Of a DNA stretch of 43,852 nt, positions 8,188-15,464 are shown in pieces (the first letter of the stretch is position 1; each line of letters opens with the position of its first letter). Source of the DNA: Flavobacterium psychrophilum (GTDB lineage Bacteria > Bacteroidota > Bacteroidia > Flavobacteriales > Flavobacteriaceae); the NCBI GenBank assembly GCA_945905915.1, contig CAMDQL010000006.1:1-43852 (forward strand), in the 5' to 3' direction. Under the pieces are notes generated by a model, which was given only the letters and a program-made list of their open reading frames with translations, searched no databases and was not told where the DNA came from. The translations under genes were made by a program, and so were the position numbers.

Positions 8188-8900
8188 TGTTAGTTAAAAC
8201 CAAAGCCATTGTCCTTTCTTCCTTAAAATATCAAGAAAAAAGCTTGATCGTCAAATGCTTTACTGAAGGCGACGGATTAAAAAGTTATTTTGTTCCAAGC
8301 GCTTATTCTAACAAAAAAGTAAATCAAAAAATTGCTTATTTTCAGCCCTTAACCATAATTGAAATCGAAGCCAATCATAAGAATAAAGGCACGCTCGAAC
8401 ATTTTAAAGAAATTCGATTAGCACACAGCTACCATTCTATAAATACTAATGTTGTTAAAAGTACGATTGTTATTTTTCTTTCTGAAATTTTACATCACGC
8501 CATCAAAGAAGAAGAAAAAAACCAAAGCTTATTTTCCTTTTTAGAAACGGCACTTCTTTGGTTTGATACGCACCAAGAGACCACCAATTTTCATCTTATT
8601 TTAATGATGGAAGTTACAAAATATTTAGGCTTTTATCCTGATCTGACCGAACTTGATTTTCCTTATTTTGACATCAAAGAAGGTTATTTTACGCCATTTC
8701 AAAGCATCAATTCGTTAACCGAACACGAAACACATTTGTTTAAACGATTATTACAATTAAAATTTGATTCAGACCAAAAAATATTTGCCGGAATTGAACG
8801 CCAATTGCTGTTAAAAATTCTCCTAGATTTCTTCACTTTACATCTCGATGGCTTCAAAAAACCAAAATCTTTAGAGGTCTTAACAGAAGTTTTTTCTTAA
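8187..8900 (+). CDS. recO: DNA repair protein RecO
   Basis: A 237-aa protein of normal RecO length. The N-terminal OB fold (LVKTKAIVLSSLKYQEKSLIVKCFT, about residues 2-26) is the family signature, with the short basic stretch HKNKGTLEHFKEIRLAH near residues 64-80. A mostly helical C-terminal part follows (SEILHHAIKEEEKNQSLFSFLE and LGFYPD). RecO anneals SSB-coated single strands and helps load RecA with RecR in gap repair. The C-terminal zinc cysteines of some RecO proteins are absent. It is translationally coupled to porZ by a 1-bp ATG/TAA overlap. Confidence 0.92.
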   Translation: MLVKTKAIVLSSLKYQEKSLIVKCFTEGDGLKSYFVPSAYSNKKVNQKIAYFQPLTIIEIEANHKNKGTLEHFKEIRLAHSYHSINTNVVKSTIVIFLSEILHHAIKEEEKNQSLFSFLETALLWFDTHQETTNFHLILMMEVTKYLGFYPDLTELDFPYFDIKEGYFTPFQSINSLTEHETHLFKRLLQLKFDSDQKIFAGIERQLLLKILLDFFTLHLDGFKKPKSLEVLTEVFS

Positions 8901-8993
8901 ATTTTAACGCAAAGTACACAAAGTGTTTTCGCAAAGTATTTAAAGTATCGTGTTCTTTGTGCTTTTTACTTTGAGAACTTTGTGGTTAAATTT
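8899..8993. repeat. imperfect palindrome of CAAAGT motifs between recO and ileS
   Basis: The left part (TTAACGCAAAGTACACAAAGT) is echoed in reverse complement by the right end (TTAACCACAAAGTTCTCAAAGT), with further CAAAG units between. It begins at the recO stop codon. It resembles short dispersed palindromic elements rather than a terminator, because the hairpin is long and interrupted. Confidence 0.6.
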
Positions 8994-9012
8994 TTTTAAA
9001 AAGAGGGAAAAA

Positions 9013-9040
9013 CTCATAACTCATAACTCATAACTCATAA
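9013..9040 (+). repeat. 7-bp tandem repeat (CTCATAA) x4 upstream of ileS
   Basis: Four exact copies of CTCATAA in a row, followed by CT. The array ends 8 bp before a near-consensus -7 box (TACTTTCG, 9049-9056), so it occupies the place where a -33 region would be. Confidence 0.9.
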
Positions 9041-9081
9041 CTATTTATTACTTTCGCAAATGGATTTAAGTAAGCGACAAA

Positions 9082-12000
9082 ATGAGTACAAAATTTACTG
9101 AATACAAAGGACTTGACTTGCCAACAGTTGCATCAGAAGTTCTTGATTTTTGGAAAAAAAACCACATCTTTGAACAATCGGTAACTTCTCGTGAAGGAGC
9201 TACACCCTACGTGTTTTTTGAAGGGCCACCATCTGCAAATGGTTTGCCTGGAATTCACCACGTAATGGCGCGCGCGATTAAAGATATTTTTTGTCGTTAT
9301 AAAACTCAAAAAGGCTACCAAGTTAAACGAAAAGCGGGTTGGGATACACACGGCTTGCCTGTAGAATTAGGTACCGAAAAAGAATTGGGTATCACCAAAG
9401 AAGACATCGGAAAGACCATTTCAGTTACCGAATACAACGAAGCATGTAAAAAAACGGTGATGCGTTATACAGACGTTTGGAACGACTTAACTGAAAAAAT
9501 GGGCTATTGGGTAGATATGGAAGATCCGTATGTGACTTACAAATCCAAATATATGGAATCGGTTTGGTGGTTGCTAAAACAAATTTATAACAAACATTTG
9601 CTTTACAAAGGGTACACCATTCAACCGTATTCGCCAAAAGCAGGAACAGGTTTGTCTTCGCACGAAGTCAATCAGCCTGGTTCGTATCGTGATGTTACGG
9701 ATACGACTGTAGTAGCGCAATTTAAAACTAAAAACGAAACGTTACCAAGCTTTTTACAAAGTTTTGGAGACATACATATTTTAGCTTGGACGACTACGCC
9801 TTGGACGTTGCCAAGTAATACTGCATTAACTGTTGGACCAAAAATCGATTATGTTTTAGTTCAAACGTTCAATCAATATACTTTTGAACCTGTAAACGTT
9901 ATTCTAGCTAAGAATTTAGTAGGAAAACAGTTTGGAAAAGGATTTTTTGAAAGTGATGACTTTTTTGACTTTTTTAATATTCCTAAAAAAGTTGATACTG
10001 ATTCAGTAAATATCCAAGCTATAAAAGAGATATATTCTACCAAAGAAGTTGATGGTGTTGTTGATTTTATTAATTTAATGAAAAACATAAACACAAAATT
10101 ACCTTATAGAGTATTAAGTGAATGTAAAGGTTCAGATTTAGTCGGAATTCGTTACGAACAATTAATGCCATTAGCGTTACCGTATCAAAACCCTGAAAAT
10201 GCATTCAGAGTAATTTCAGGAGATTTCGTAACTACCGAAGACGGAACTGGAATTGTACACACCGCACCTACTTTTGGAGCTGATGACGCTAAAGTTGCTA
10301 AAGAAGCCACTCCAGAAGTGCCGCCAATGTTGGTTTTAGATGAAAATGGAAACGCAGTTCCTTTAGTAGATTTACAAGGAAAATTTATTCAAAATTTAGG
10401 CGAATATTCTGGTAAATATGTTAAAAACGAATATTACAACGAAGGCGAAGCGCCAGAACGCTCTGCCGATGTAGAAATTGCTATACAATTAAAAGAAGAA
10501 AACAAAGCCTTTAAGGTTGAAAAATACGTTCACAGTTACCCACATTGTTGGCGAACAGACAAACCTATTTTATATTATCCTTTAGATTCTTGGTTCATTA
10601 AAGTAACAGAAATCAAAGACCGAATGTTCGACTTAAACGAAACCATCAACTGGAAGCCAAAAGCTACTGGAGAAGGTCGTTTTGGGAATTGGCTAAAAAA
10701 CGCCAACGATTGGAACTTATCGCGTTCAAGATATTGGGGAATTCCTTTGCCAATATGGAGAAATGAAGAAGGCACAGAAGAAATTTTAGTAGGTTCTGTA
10801 GCAGAATTAGTTCAAGAAATTGAAAAAGCAATTGCCGCTGGATTTATGACTGAAAATCCATTTAAAGGATTCGAAATCGGAAATATGACTGAAGAAAATT
10901 ACGATTTAGTGGATTTACACAAAAATGTGGTGGACGAAATCGTATTAGTTTCAGCATCAGGGAAACCGATGAATCGTGAAACCGATTTAATTGATGTTTG
11001 GTTCGATTCGGGCGCAATGCCCTATGCACAATGGCATTATCCTTTTGAAAATTTAGATTTAATTGACGAAAACAAAGCATTTCCTGCCGATTTCATTGCA
11101 GAAGGAGTAGATCAAACGCGTGGTTGGTTTTATACACTTCATGCTATTGGAACCTTAGTTTTTGATAAAATTGCCTATAAAAATGTAGTTTCAAATGGAT
11201 TAGTATTAGATAAAAACGGACAAAAAATGTCAAAACGTTTAGGTAATGCCGTCGATCCATTTACTACTTTGGCAGAATATGGTCCAGATGCAACGCGTTG
11301 GTACATGATTTCAAATGCGAACCCATGGGACAACCTAAAATTTGATATCGAAGGAGTAGCTGAGGTGCGAAGAAAATTCTTTGGAACACTTTATAATACC
11401 TATTCGTTCTTTGCTTTATATGCAAATATTGACGGGTTTACCTATGCTGAAGCAGAAATTCCGTTAGCGGAACGACCTGAAATTGACCGTTGGATTTTAT
11501 CGGAATTACATACTTTAATTCAAGTTGTGGATGAAGCGTATGCCGATTATGAGCCAACCAAAGCTGCACGTGCGATTTCTGATTTTGTTCAGGAAAACCT
11601 TAGTAACTGGTATGTTCGTTTGTGTAGAAGACGTTTCTGGAAAGGCGAATATGCGCAAGATAAAATTGCTGCCTATCAAACGCTTTATACGTGTTTAGTT
11701 ACGGTTTCTAAGTTAAGCGCACCAATTGCTCCATTTTTCATGGACAAACTTTACAAAGATTTAACTCAAGCAACAGCTACAGAAAAATCAAACAGTGTAC
11801 ATTTGGCCCTGTTTCCAGTTTCGGTTGAAAACTTTGTTGATAAATCGCTGGAAAGCAAAATGTTAAAGGCGCAAACCATTTCATCATTGGTATTGTCGCT
11901 GCGTAAAAAAGAAATGATTAAAGTGCGTCAACCATTGCAAAAGGTAATGATTCCAGTACTTGACAATGTATTTAGAGCAGAAGTTGAAGCCATTTCAGAC

Positions 12001-12582
12001 CTGATAAAAGCGGAGGTAAACGTAAAAGAAATTGACCTTTTAGACGATGCATCAGGCGTTTTGGTGAAACAAATAAAGCCTAATTTTAAAACACTTGGGC
12101 CGCGTTTTGGAAAAGATATGGGACTGATTTCCAAAGAGATACAAAATTTAAACCAAGAACAAATCAATCAATTAGATAGAGAAAATCCGTTGGAAATTAG
12201 TATATCAGGAAAAAGCATAACTTTAACATCCGACGATGTGGAGATTACTTCGCAAGATATTCCGGGGTGGTTAGTAGCTAATGCAAACGGAATAACTGTA
12301 GCGTTAGACATTACCATTTCTGAAGAATTACGTAAGGAAGGGATAGCGAGAGAGTTGGTGAATCGTATTCAAAACATCAGAAAAGATTCAGGATTTGAAG
12401 TGACCGATAAAATTGTGGTAAAAATGTTAAAAAATCCGCAAATAGAAGAAGCGGTAGCCGTTAATTCAGAGTATATTAAATCGGAAACATTAACAAAAAC
12501 CCTACTTTTTGAAGATAAAATTGAAAATGGTATAGAAATTGAGTTTGACGATATAAAAACAAGTATATTCATTTCAAAATAA
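9082..12582 (+). CDS. ileS: isoleucyl-tRNA synthetase, type 2 (eukaryote-like), with GIHH signature
   Basis: A 1166-aa class I synthetase that charges tRNA-Ile. The Rossmann half begins with GPPSANGLPGIHH (residues 48-60), where the usual HIGH is replaced by Gly57-Ile58-His59-His60. KMSKR is at 715-719. The CP1 editing domain is present, with TTTPWTLPSNTALTVGP and GTGIVHTAPTFGADD, so proofreading looks intact. The anticodon-binding domain (WILSELHTLIQ, ENLSNWYVRLCRRRFW) and a long C-terminal extension follow. KMSKR, the great length and the absence of a C-terminal Cys4 zinc site fit the type 2 class. Type 2 enzymes are known for low mupirocin sensitivity. It is probably transcribed from a weak -7 box just downstream of a CTCATAA array. 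Confidence 0.95.
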   Translation: MSTKFTEYKGLDLPTVASEVLDFWKKNHIFEQSVTSREGATPYVFFEGPPSANGLPGIHHVMARAIKDIFCRYKTQKGYQVKRKAGWDTHGLPVELGTEKELGITKEDIGKTISVTEYNEACKKTVMRYTDVWNDLTEKMGYWVDMEDPYVTYKSKYMESVWWLLKQIYNKHLLYKGYTIQPYSPKAGTGLSSHEVNQPGSYRDVTDTTVVAQFKTKNETLPSFLQSFGDIHILAWTTTPWTLPSNTALTVGPKIDYVLVQTFNQYTFEPVNVILAKNLVGKQFGKGFFESDDFFDFFNIPKKVDTDSVNIQAIKEIYSTKEVDGVVDFINLMKNINTKLPYRVLSECKGSDLVGIRYEQLMPLALPYQNPENAFRVISGDFVTTEDGTGIVHTAPTFGADDAKVAKEATPEVPPMLVLDENGNAVPLVDLQGKFIQNLGEYSGKYVKNEYYNEGEAPERSADVEIAIQLKEENKAFKVEKYVHSYPHCWRTDKPILYYPLDSWFIKVTEIKDRMFDLNETINWKPKATGEGRFGNWLKNANDWNLSRSRYWGIPLPIWRNEEGTEEILVGSVAELVQEIEKAIAAGFMTENPFKGFEIGNMTEENYDLVDLHKNVVDEIVLVSASGKPMNRETDLIDVWFDSGAMPYAQWHYPFENLDLIDENKAFPADFIAEGVDQTRGWFYTLHAIGTLVFDKIAYKNVVSNGLVLDKNGQKMSKRLGNAVDPFTTLAEYGPDATRWYMISNANPWDNLKFDIEGVAEVRRKFFGTLYNTYSFFALYANIDGFTYAEAEIPLAERPEIDRWILSELHTLIQVVDEAYADYEPTKAARAISDFVQENLSNWYVRLCRRRFWKGEYAQDKIAAYQTLYTCLVTVSKLSAPIAPFFMDKLYKDLTQATATEKSNSVHLALFPVSVENFVDKSLESKMLKAQTISSLVLSLRKKEMIKVRQPLQKVMIPVLDNVFRAEVEAISDLIKAEVNVKEIDLLDDASGVLVKQIKPNFKTLGPRFGKDMGLISKEIQNLNQEQINQLDRENPLEISISGKSITLTSDDVEITSQDIPGWLVANANGITVALDITISEELRKEGIARELVNRIQNIRKDSGFEVTDKIVVKMLKNPQIEEAVAVNSEYIKSETLTKTLLFEDKIENGIEIEFDDIKTSIFISK

Positions 12583-12627
12583 AAACTTAACGAGTTATTT
12601 AAAAGTATAATTAAAATAATTGAACGT

Positions 12628-13008
12628 ATGATAGAGGAGCAATTAAGATATTCAGACGCAGATTTAGCAGAATTCAAAGCATTAATTCATGCTAAATTAG
12701 AAAAGGCAAAAGGAGACTTAGAACTTATTAAAAGTGCCTATATGAATGATTTAAATAATGGAACTGATGACACATCGCCAACATTTAAAGCGTTTGAAGA
12801 AGGCAGTGAAACTATGAGTAAAGAGGCAAATTCACAATTGGCCATTCGTCAAGAAAAGTTTATAAGAGATTTAAAAAATGCCTTAATTCGTATTGAAAAT
12901 AAAACCTACGGATTATGTAAAGTTACAGGCAAATTAATTAATAAAGAACGTTTAAAAATCGTTCCTCATGCCACAATGAGTATCGAAGCAAAAAATTTGC
13001 AACGTTAA
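12628..13008 (+). CDS. DksA/TraR-like zinc-finger-family protein with degenerate zinc site
   Basis: A 126-aa protein with an N-terminal coiled coil (about residues 8-90) and the DksA/TraR C-terminal block YGLCKVTGKLINKERLKIVPHA. DksA binds the RNA polymerase secondary channel and tunes transcription with ppGpp; whether this one does is unknown. Of the four zinc-binding cysteines only Cys97 remains: the other positions are Thr100, Ser118 and Ala121. It sits 45 bp after ileS and before lspA, an order I recognise from Flavobacteriia, and is followed by a strong terminator. Confidence 0.88.
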   Translation: MIEEQLRYSDADLAEFKALIHAKLEKAKGDLELIKSAYMNDLNNGTDDTSPTFKAFEEGSETMSKEANSQLAIRQEKFIRDLKNALIRIENKTYGLCKVTGKLINKERLKIVPHATMSIEAKNLQR

Positions 13009-13028
13009 TCTTTTTACAAAATTTTACT

Positions 13029-13052
13029 AACGCTCCGCTTGGAGCGTTTTTT
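13029..13052 (+). terminator. intrinsic terminator after the DksA-like gene
   Basis: A perfect 8-bp stem AACGCTCC/GGAGCGTT (13029-13036 with 13041-13048) with a 4-nt loop, followed by a run of T. It separates ileS-dksA-like from lspA. Confidence 0.92.
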
Positions 13053-13068
13053 ATTTGATAAAAACCAC

Positions 13069-13076
13069 TATTTTTG
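13069..13076 (+). promoter_or_regulatory. -7 box (TATTTTTG) for lspA
   Basis: An exact TAnnTTTG match, 15 bp before the ATG at 13092. It overlaps the further upstream in-frame start at 13074, which supports 13092 as the true start. Confidence 0.6.
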
Positions 13077-13091
13077 CTAAAAATTTTGCAA

Positions 13092-13715
13092 ATGTCTTTA
13101 AAGAAAGCCTACTTACTAATCATTAGTATTTTATTAATCGATCAAATTTCAAAAATCTACATCAAGACGCATTTTTTCATTAATGAAGAAGTAAAAGTGT
13201 TTGATTGGTTTCGAATTCATTTTATCGAGAATGAAGGTATGGCTTGGGGTGCTGAAATTCCAGGAGCATATGGCAAATTGATTTTAACTTTGTTTAGAAT
13301 TATTGCAGTTGGCGGTATTGCTTGGTGGTTGTGGGATTCGGTTAGAAAACAAGCCTCAAATTTTCTTATTGTAGCGGTTGCATTAATTTTTACGGGCGCC
13401 TTAGGAAATATTATAGATTCGGTTTTTTATGGCGTAATTTTTAATGATAGTTACCATCAAGTAGCAACAGCTTTTTCAGACCAACCTTATGGCACTTGGT
13501 TTCATGGTGAAGTAGTAGATATGTTTTATTTCCCAATGTGGGATGGAAATTTACCCTCTTGGTTACCATTTTGGGGCGGAAAACACTTTACTTTTTTTAA
13601 TGCTATTTTTAATATAGCTGATATGGCAATTTCTACCGGTGTTGGGATTTTAATTGTGTTCAACAAAAGAGCTTTTGCGGCATCAAAAGAAGAAGCGCAT
13701 TTTACAGAAGATTAA
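13092..13715 (+). CDS. lspA: lipoprotein signal peptidase II
   Basis: A 207-aa inner-membrane aspartyl protease that removes signal peptides from prolipoproteins. Four hydrophobic segments are visible. Conserved pieces are NEGMAWG (about residues 47-53), GALGNIID (102-109), VVD with Asp143 and FNIAD with Asp177; the two Asp are the catalytic pair by family comparison. Compared with E. coli LspA (164 aa) there is an insertion of about 25-30 residues between GNIID and VVD and another before FNIAD, and the usual DR after GN is DS. These are probably class-typical. The stop overlaps the convergent cyclo-ligase gene by 4 bp. Confidence 0.94.
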   Translation: MSLKKAYLLIISILLIDQISKIYIKTHFFINEEVKVFDWFRIHFIENEGMAWGAEIPGAYGKLILTLFRIIAVGGIAWWLWDSVRKQASNFLIVAVALIFTGALGNIIDSVFYGVIFNDSYHQVATAFSDQPYGTWFHGEVVDMFYFPMWDGNLPSWLPFWGGKHFTFFNAIFNIADMAISTGVGILIVFNKRAFAASKEEAHFTED

Positions 13716-14281
13716 TTTCTAAAAGAGAAAATCGCGTCAGGCGTTACACAAAAATCCAATTTCACATCACTTTCGGAAACAGCCTCAATTTTTTCTTCTG
13801 GAGGGAAAAACGATAATCCAATTTTAATCGTTTTGGGCTTGCATTTACTGAGAAAGTTATCGTAAAATCCTTTTCCGTATCCCACGCGATTTCCTTGCTT
13901 GTCGTAAGCCAAAAGCGGCACAAAAACCACATCAATTTTTACATCTGGAACTTCTAAACCATCAATGGGTACAGGAACGTTGTAACTGTTCTTTTTAATT
14001 TTGGTATTATCGGTTAATAAAAAATGCGTCATGCTCAATGTTTCAAAATTACATTTCGAAATCACAATTTCTTTATCTTTTCCTGCTAATATTTGTAAAA
14101 TGTATTCGGTGTTGATTTCTTTTTGTTCCTCAATCGTTAAGAATAAATGATAATACAGTTTGTCCCAAATGTCTAGGCGCAACAATTGGTTAGCAATTGC
14201 CAAACTTTTATCTTCGATTTCTTCGGCACTTAAAAATTGTCTTAATTCTTTATACTTTTTTCTTAACTCTTTCTTATTCAT
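13712..14281 (-). CDS. 5-formyltetrahydrofolate cyclo-ligase
   Basis: A 189-aa protein of the 5-FTHF cyclo-ligase (YgfA/MTHFS) family, which converts 5-formyl-THF to 5,10-methenyl-THF with ATP. The N-terminal KKELRKKYKELR is the phosphate-contacting Lys/Arg helix. VFVPLLAYDKQGNRVGYGKGFYDNFL (about residues 120-145) contains the diagnostic GxGxGxYD motif. Length is normal. It overlaps the upstream AstE-like gene by 8 bp, so the two are co-translated. Its 3' end overlaps lspA by 4 bp in convergent orientation. Confidence 0.94.
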   Translation of the reverse strand: MNKKELRKKYKELRQFLSAEEIEDKSLAIANQLLRLDIWDKLYYHLFLTIEEQKEINTEYILQILAGKDKEIVISKCNFETLSMTHFLLTDNTKIKKNSYNVPVPIDGLEVPDVKIDVVFVPLLAYDKQGNRVGYGKGFYDNFLSKCKPKTIKIGLSFFPPEEKIEAVSESDVKLDFCVTPDAIFSFRN

Positions 14282-15245
14282 TTTCTAATTGCGTTGAAAT
14301 ATGAAAAATAGCATCGCCTTGAAAAATAATTGGCGCATCGTTTACATTGATGATGAAGCCAGCATGTGGCGCTTTTACTTTGTGCTCCACTTTTCCATAC
14401 GGGTCGGAAATGGTGGCCAATAAATCGCCTTTTTTGACAAAACTGCCAATTGCTGTTAAGCCATGAAACAGGCCAGAATGTTTGGCACGCACCCAATTTG
14501 ATTTCTCGATATAAATCGTTTTTTTTTCATTTGAAATTGCTTTTTTTCTTGGATTAAGCATGTCTAAATGAGTAAGAAATCGTTTAGTGCCTTCAATCGC
14601 TTCTTTAGTAATTGCATCATTTATGTCTAATGATTTCCCGCCTTCAAACAACAACATTTTTACATCTAATTTATCACAAGAATTTCGAAACGTTCCCGAA
14701 ATATTTTTAGAATATAACGTAAAAGGCGCACTAAATACCTCGGAAAGTTTTTTTAATTCTTTGTTTTCGGGAACAATTCTAATTTGCGGCGCATTAAATC
14801 GACTAGCACCACCAGCATGAAAATCAATTGCATAATCAATATGCGGCATAATATCTTTCAAAATATAATAGGCAAAACGACTGGCTAACGAACCCGTTTT
14901 ACTTCCTGGGAAAACCCTATTCAAATCGCGGCCATCAGGAAATTCTCTTGTTTTATTGATGAATCCAAAAATATTAATGATTGGAATACATATAATGGTT
15001 CCTCGTTTTGGTTTGTTGATTTTTTGAACTATCAACTGCCGAACAATTTCAGTCCCGTTGATTTCATCGCCGTGTAAACATGCTGTGAACAACACTGTTG
15101 GACCATCTAATTTTGAACGTTCCACAATGATCGGAATTTTCAATTTGGTCATAGTGTGCAACTTTGCAATTTCCATGTTAATGGTTTTGCTTTCACCAGC
15201 TACAATGGTTTCTTTGAGTATTACAAGTGGTTTTGAGGCTGTCAT
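14274..15245 (-). CDS. succinylglutamate desuccinylase/aspartoacylase family zinc hydrolase
   Basis: A 323-aa protein of the AstE/AspA subfamily of M14-like zinc hydrolases. HGDEINGTE (about residues 59-67) holds the His and Glu zinc ligands. DGRDLNRVFPG (about residues 102-112) and DFHAGG (about residues 140-145) supply substrate and third-ligand residues, and LLFEGGKS (about residues 198-205) the catalytic Glu. The last 80 residues form the small beta domain (SGLFHGLTAIGSFVKKGDLL). Family members deacylate N-acyl amino acids; some neighbours of RimK trim polyglutamate, but no rimK lies here. Substrate unknown. Confidence 0.9.
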   Translation of the reverse strand: MTASKPLVILKETIVAGESKTINMEIAKLHTMTKLKIPIIVERSKLDGPTVLFTACLHGDEINGTEIVRQLIVQKINKPKRGTIICIPIINIFGFINKTREFPDGRDLNRVFPGSKTGSLASRFAYYILKDIMPHIDYAIDFHAGGASRFNAPQIRIVPENKELKKLSEVFSAPFTLYSKNISGTFRNSCDKLDVKMLLFEGGKSLDINDAITKEAIEGTKRFLTHLDMLNPRKKAISNEKKTIYIEKSNWVRAKHSGLFHGLTAIGSFVKKGDLLATISDPYGKVEHKVKAPHAGFIINVNDAPIIFQGDAIFHISTQLENE

Positions 15246-15374
15246 TTTTAAAATCTAAAGTGTTAAAAATACAAAAACAAATCTCATTTAGGAACCCAGA
15301 TGTAAGAAATTTGAGAAATTAACTATGTAACCGCAAAGAGCCCATAGATTTACGCTAAGTTTGCCAATTTTAAA

Positions 15375-15415
15375 ATCCGTTTTATCCGCGCTGCAATGCA
15401 TCCGTTTTATCCGCG
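15375..15415. repeat. 16-bp direct repeat upstream of uvrC
   Basis: ATCCGTTTTATCCGCG occurs exactly at 15375-15390 and again at 15400-15415. The preceding 50 bp carry CGCAAAG and ACGCTAAG motifs similar to the element after recO. This 219-bp gap between divergent genes holds no ORF. Confidence 0.85.
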
Positions 15416-15436
15416 TTCCAATTAAAACAATTCTCT

Positions 15437-15444
15437 TATCTTTG
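15437..15444 (+). promoter_or_regulatory. -7 box (TATCTTTG) for uvrC
   Basis: An exact TAnnTTTG match 20 bp before the uvrC ATG, just downstream of the 16-bp direct repeat. Confidence 0.65.
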
Positions 15445-15464
15445 CTCTATCATCTTTCAATAAA

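Noticed and set aside
9013..9040. CTCATAA array as a CRISPR
   Set aside because: Units are 7 bp with no spacers and no cas genes nearby.
9235..9261. The GIHH motif of IleRS as a sequencing error
   Set aside because: The reading frame is intact on both sides, several bases would have to be wrong at once, and the KMSKR partner motif agrees with a type 2 enzyme.
12369..12677. A 102-aa minus-strand ORF across the ileS end and the DksA-like start
   Set aside because: It is antisense to two well-supported genes, with Ser/Ile/Asn-rich shadow composition.
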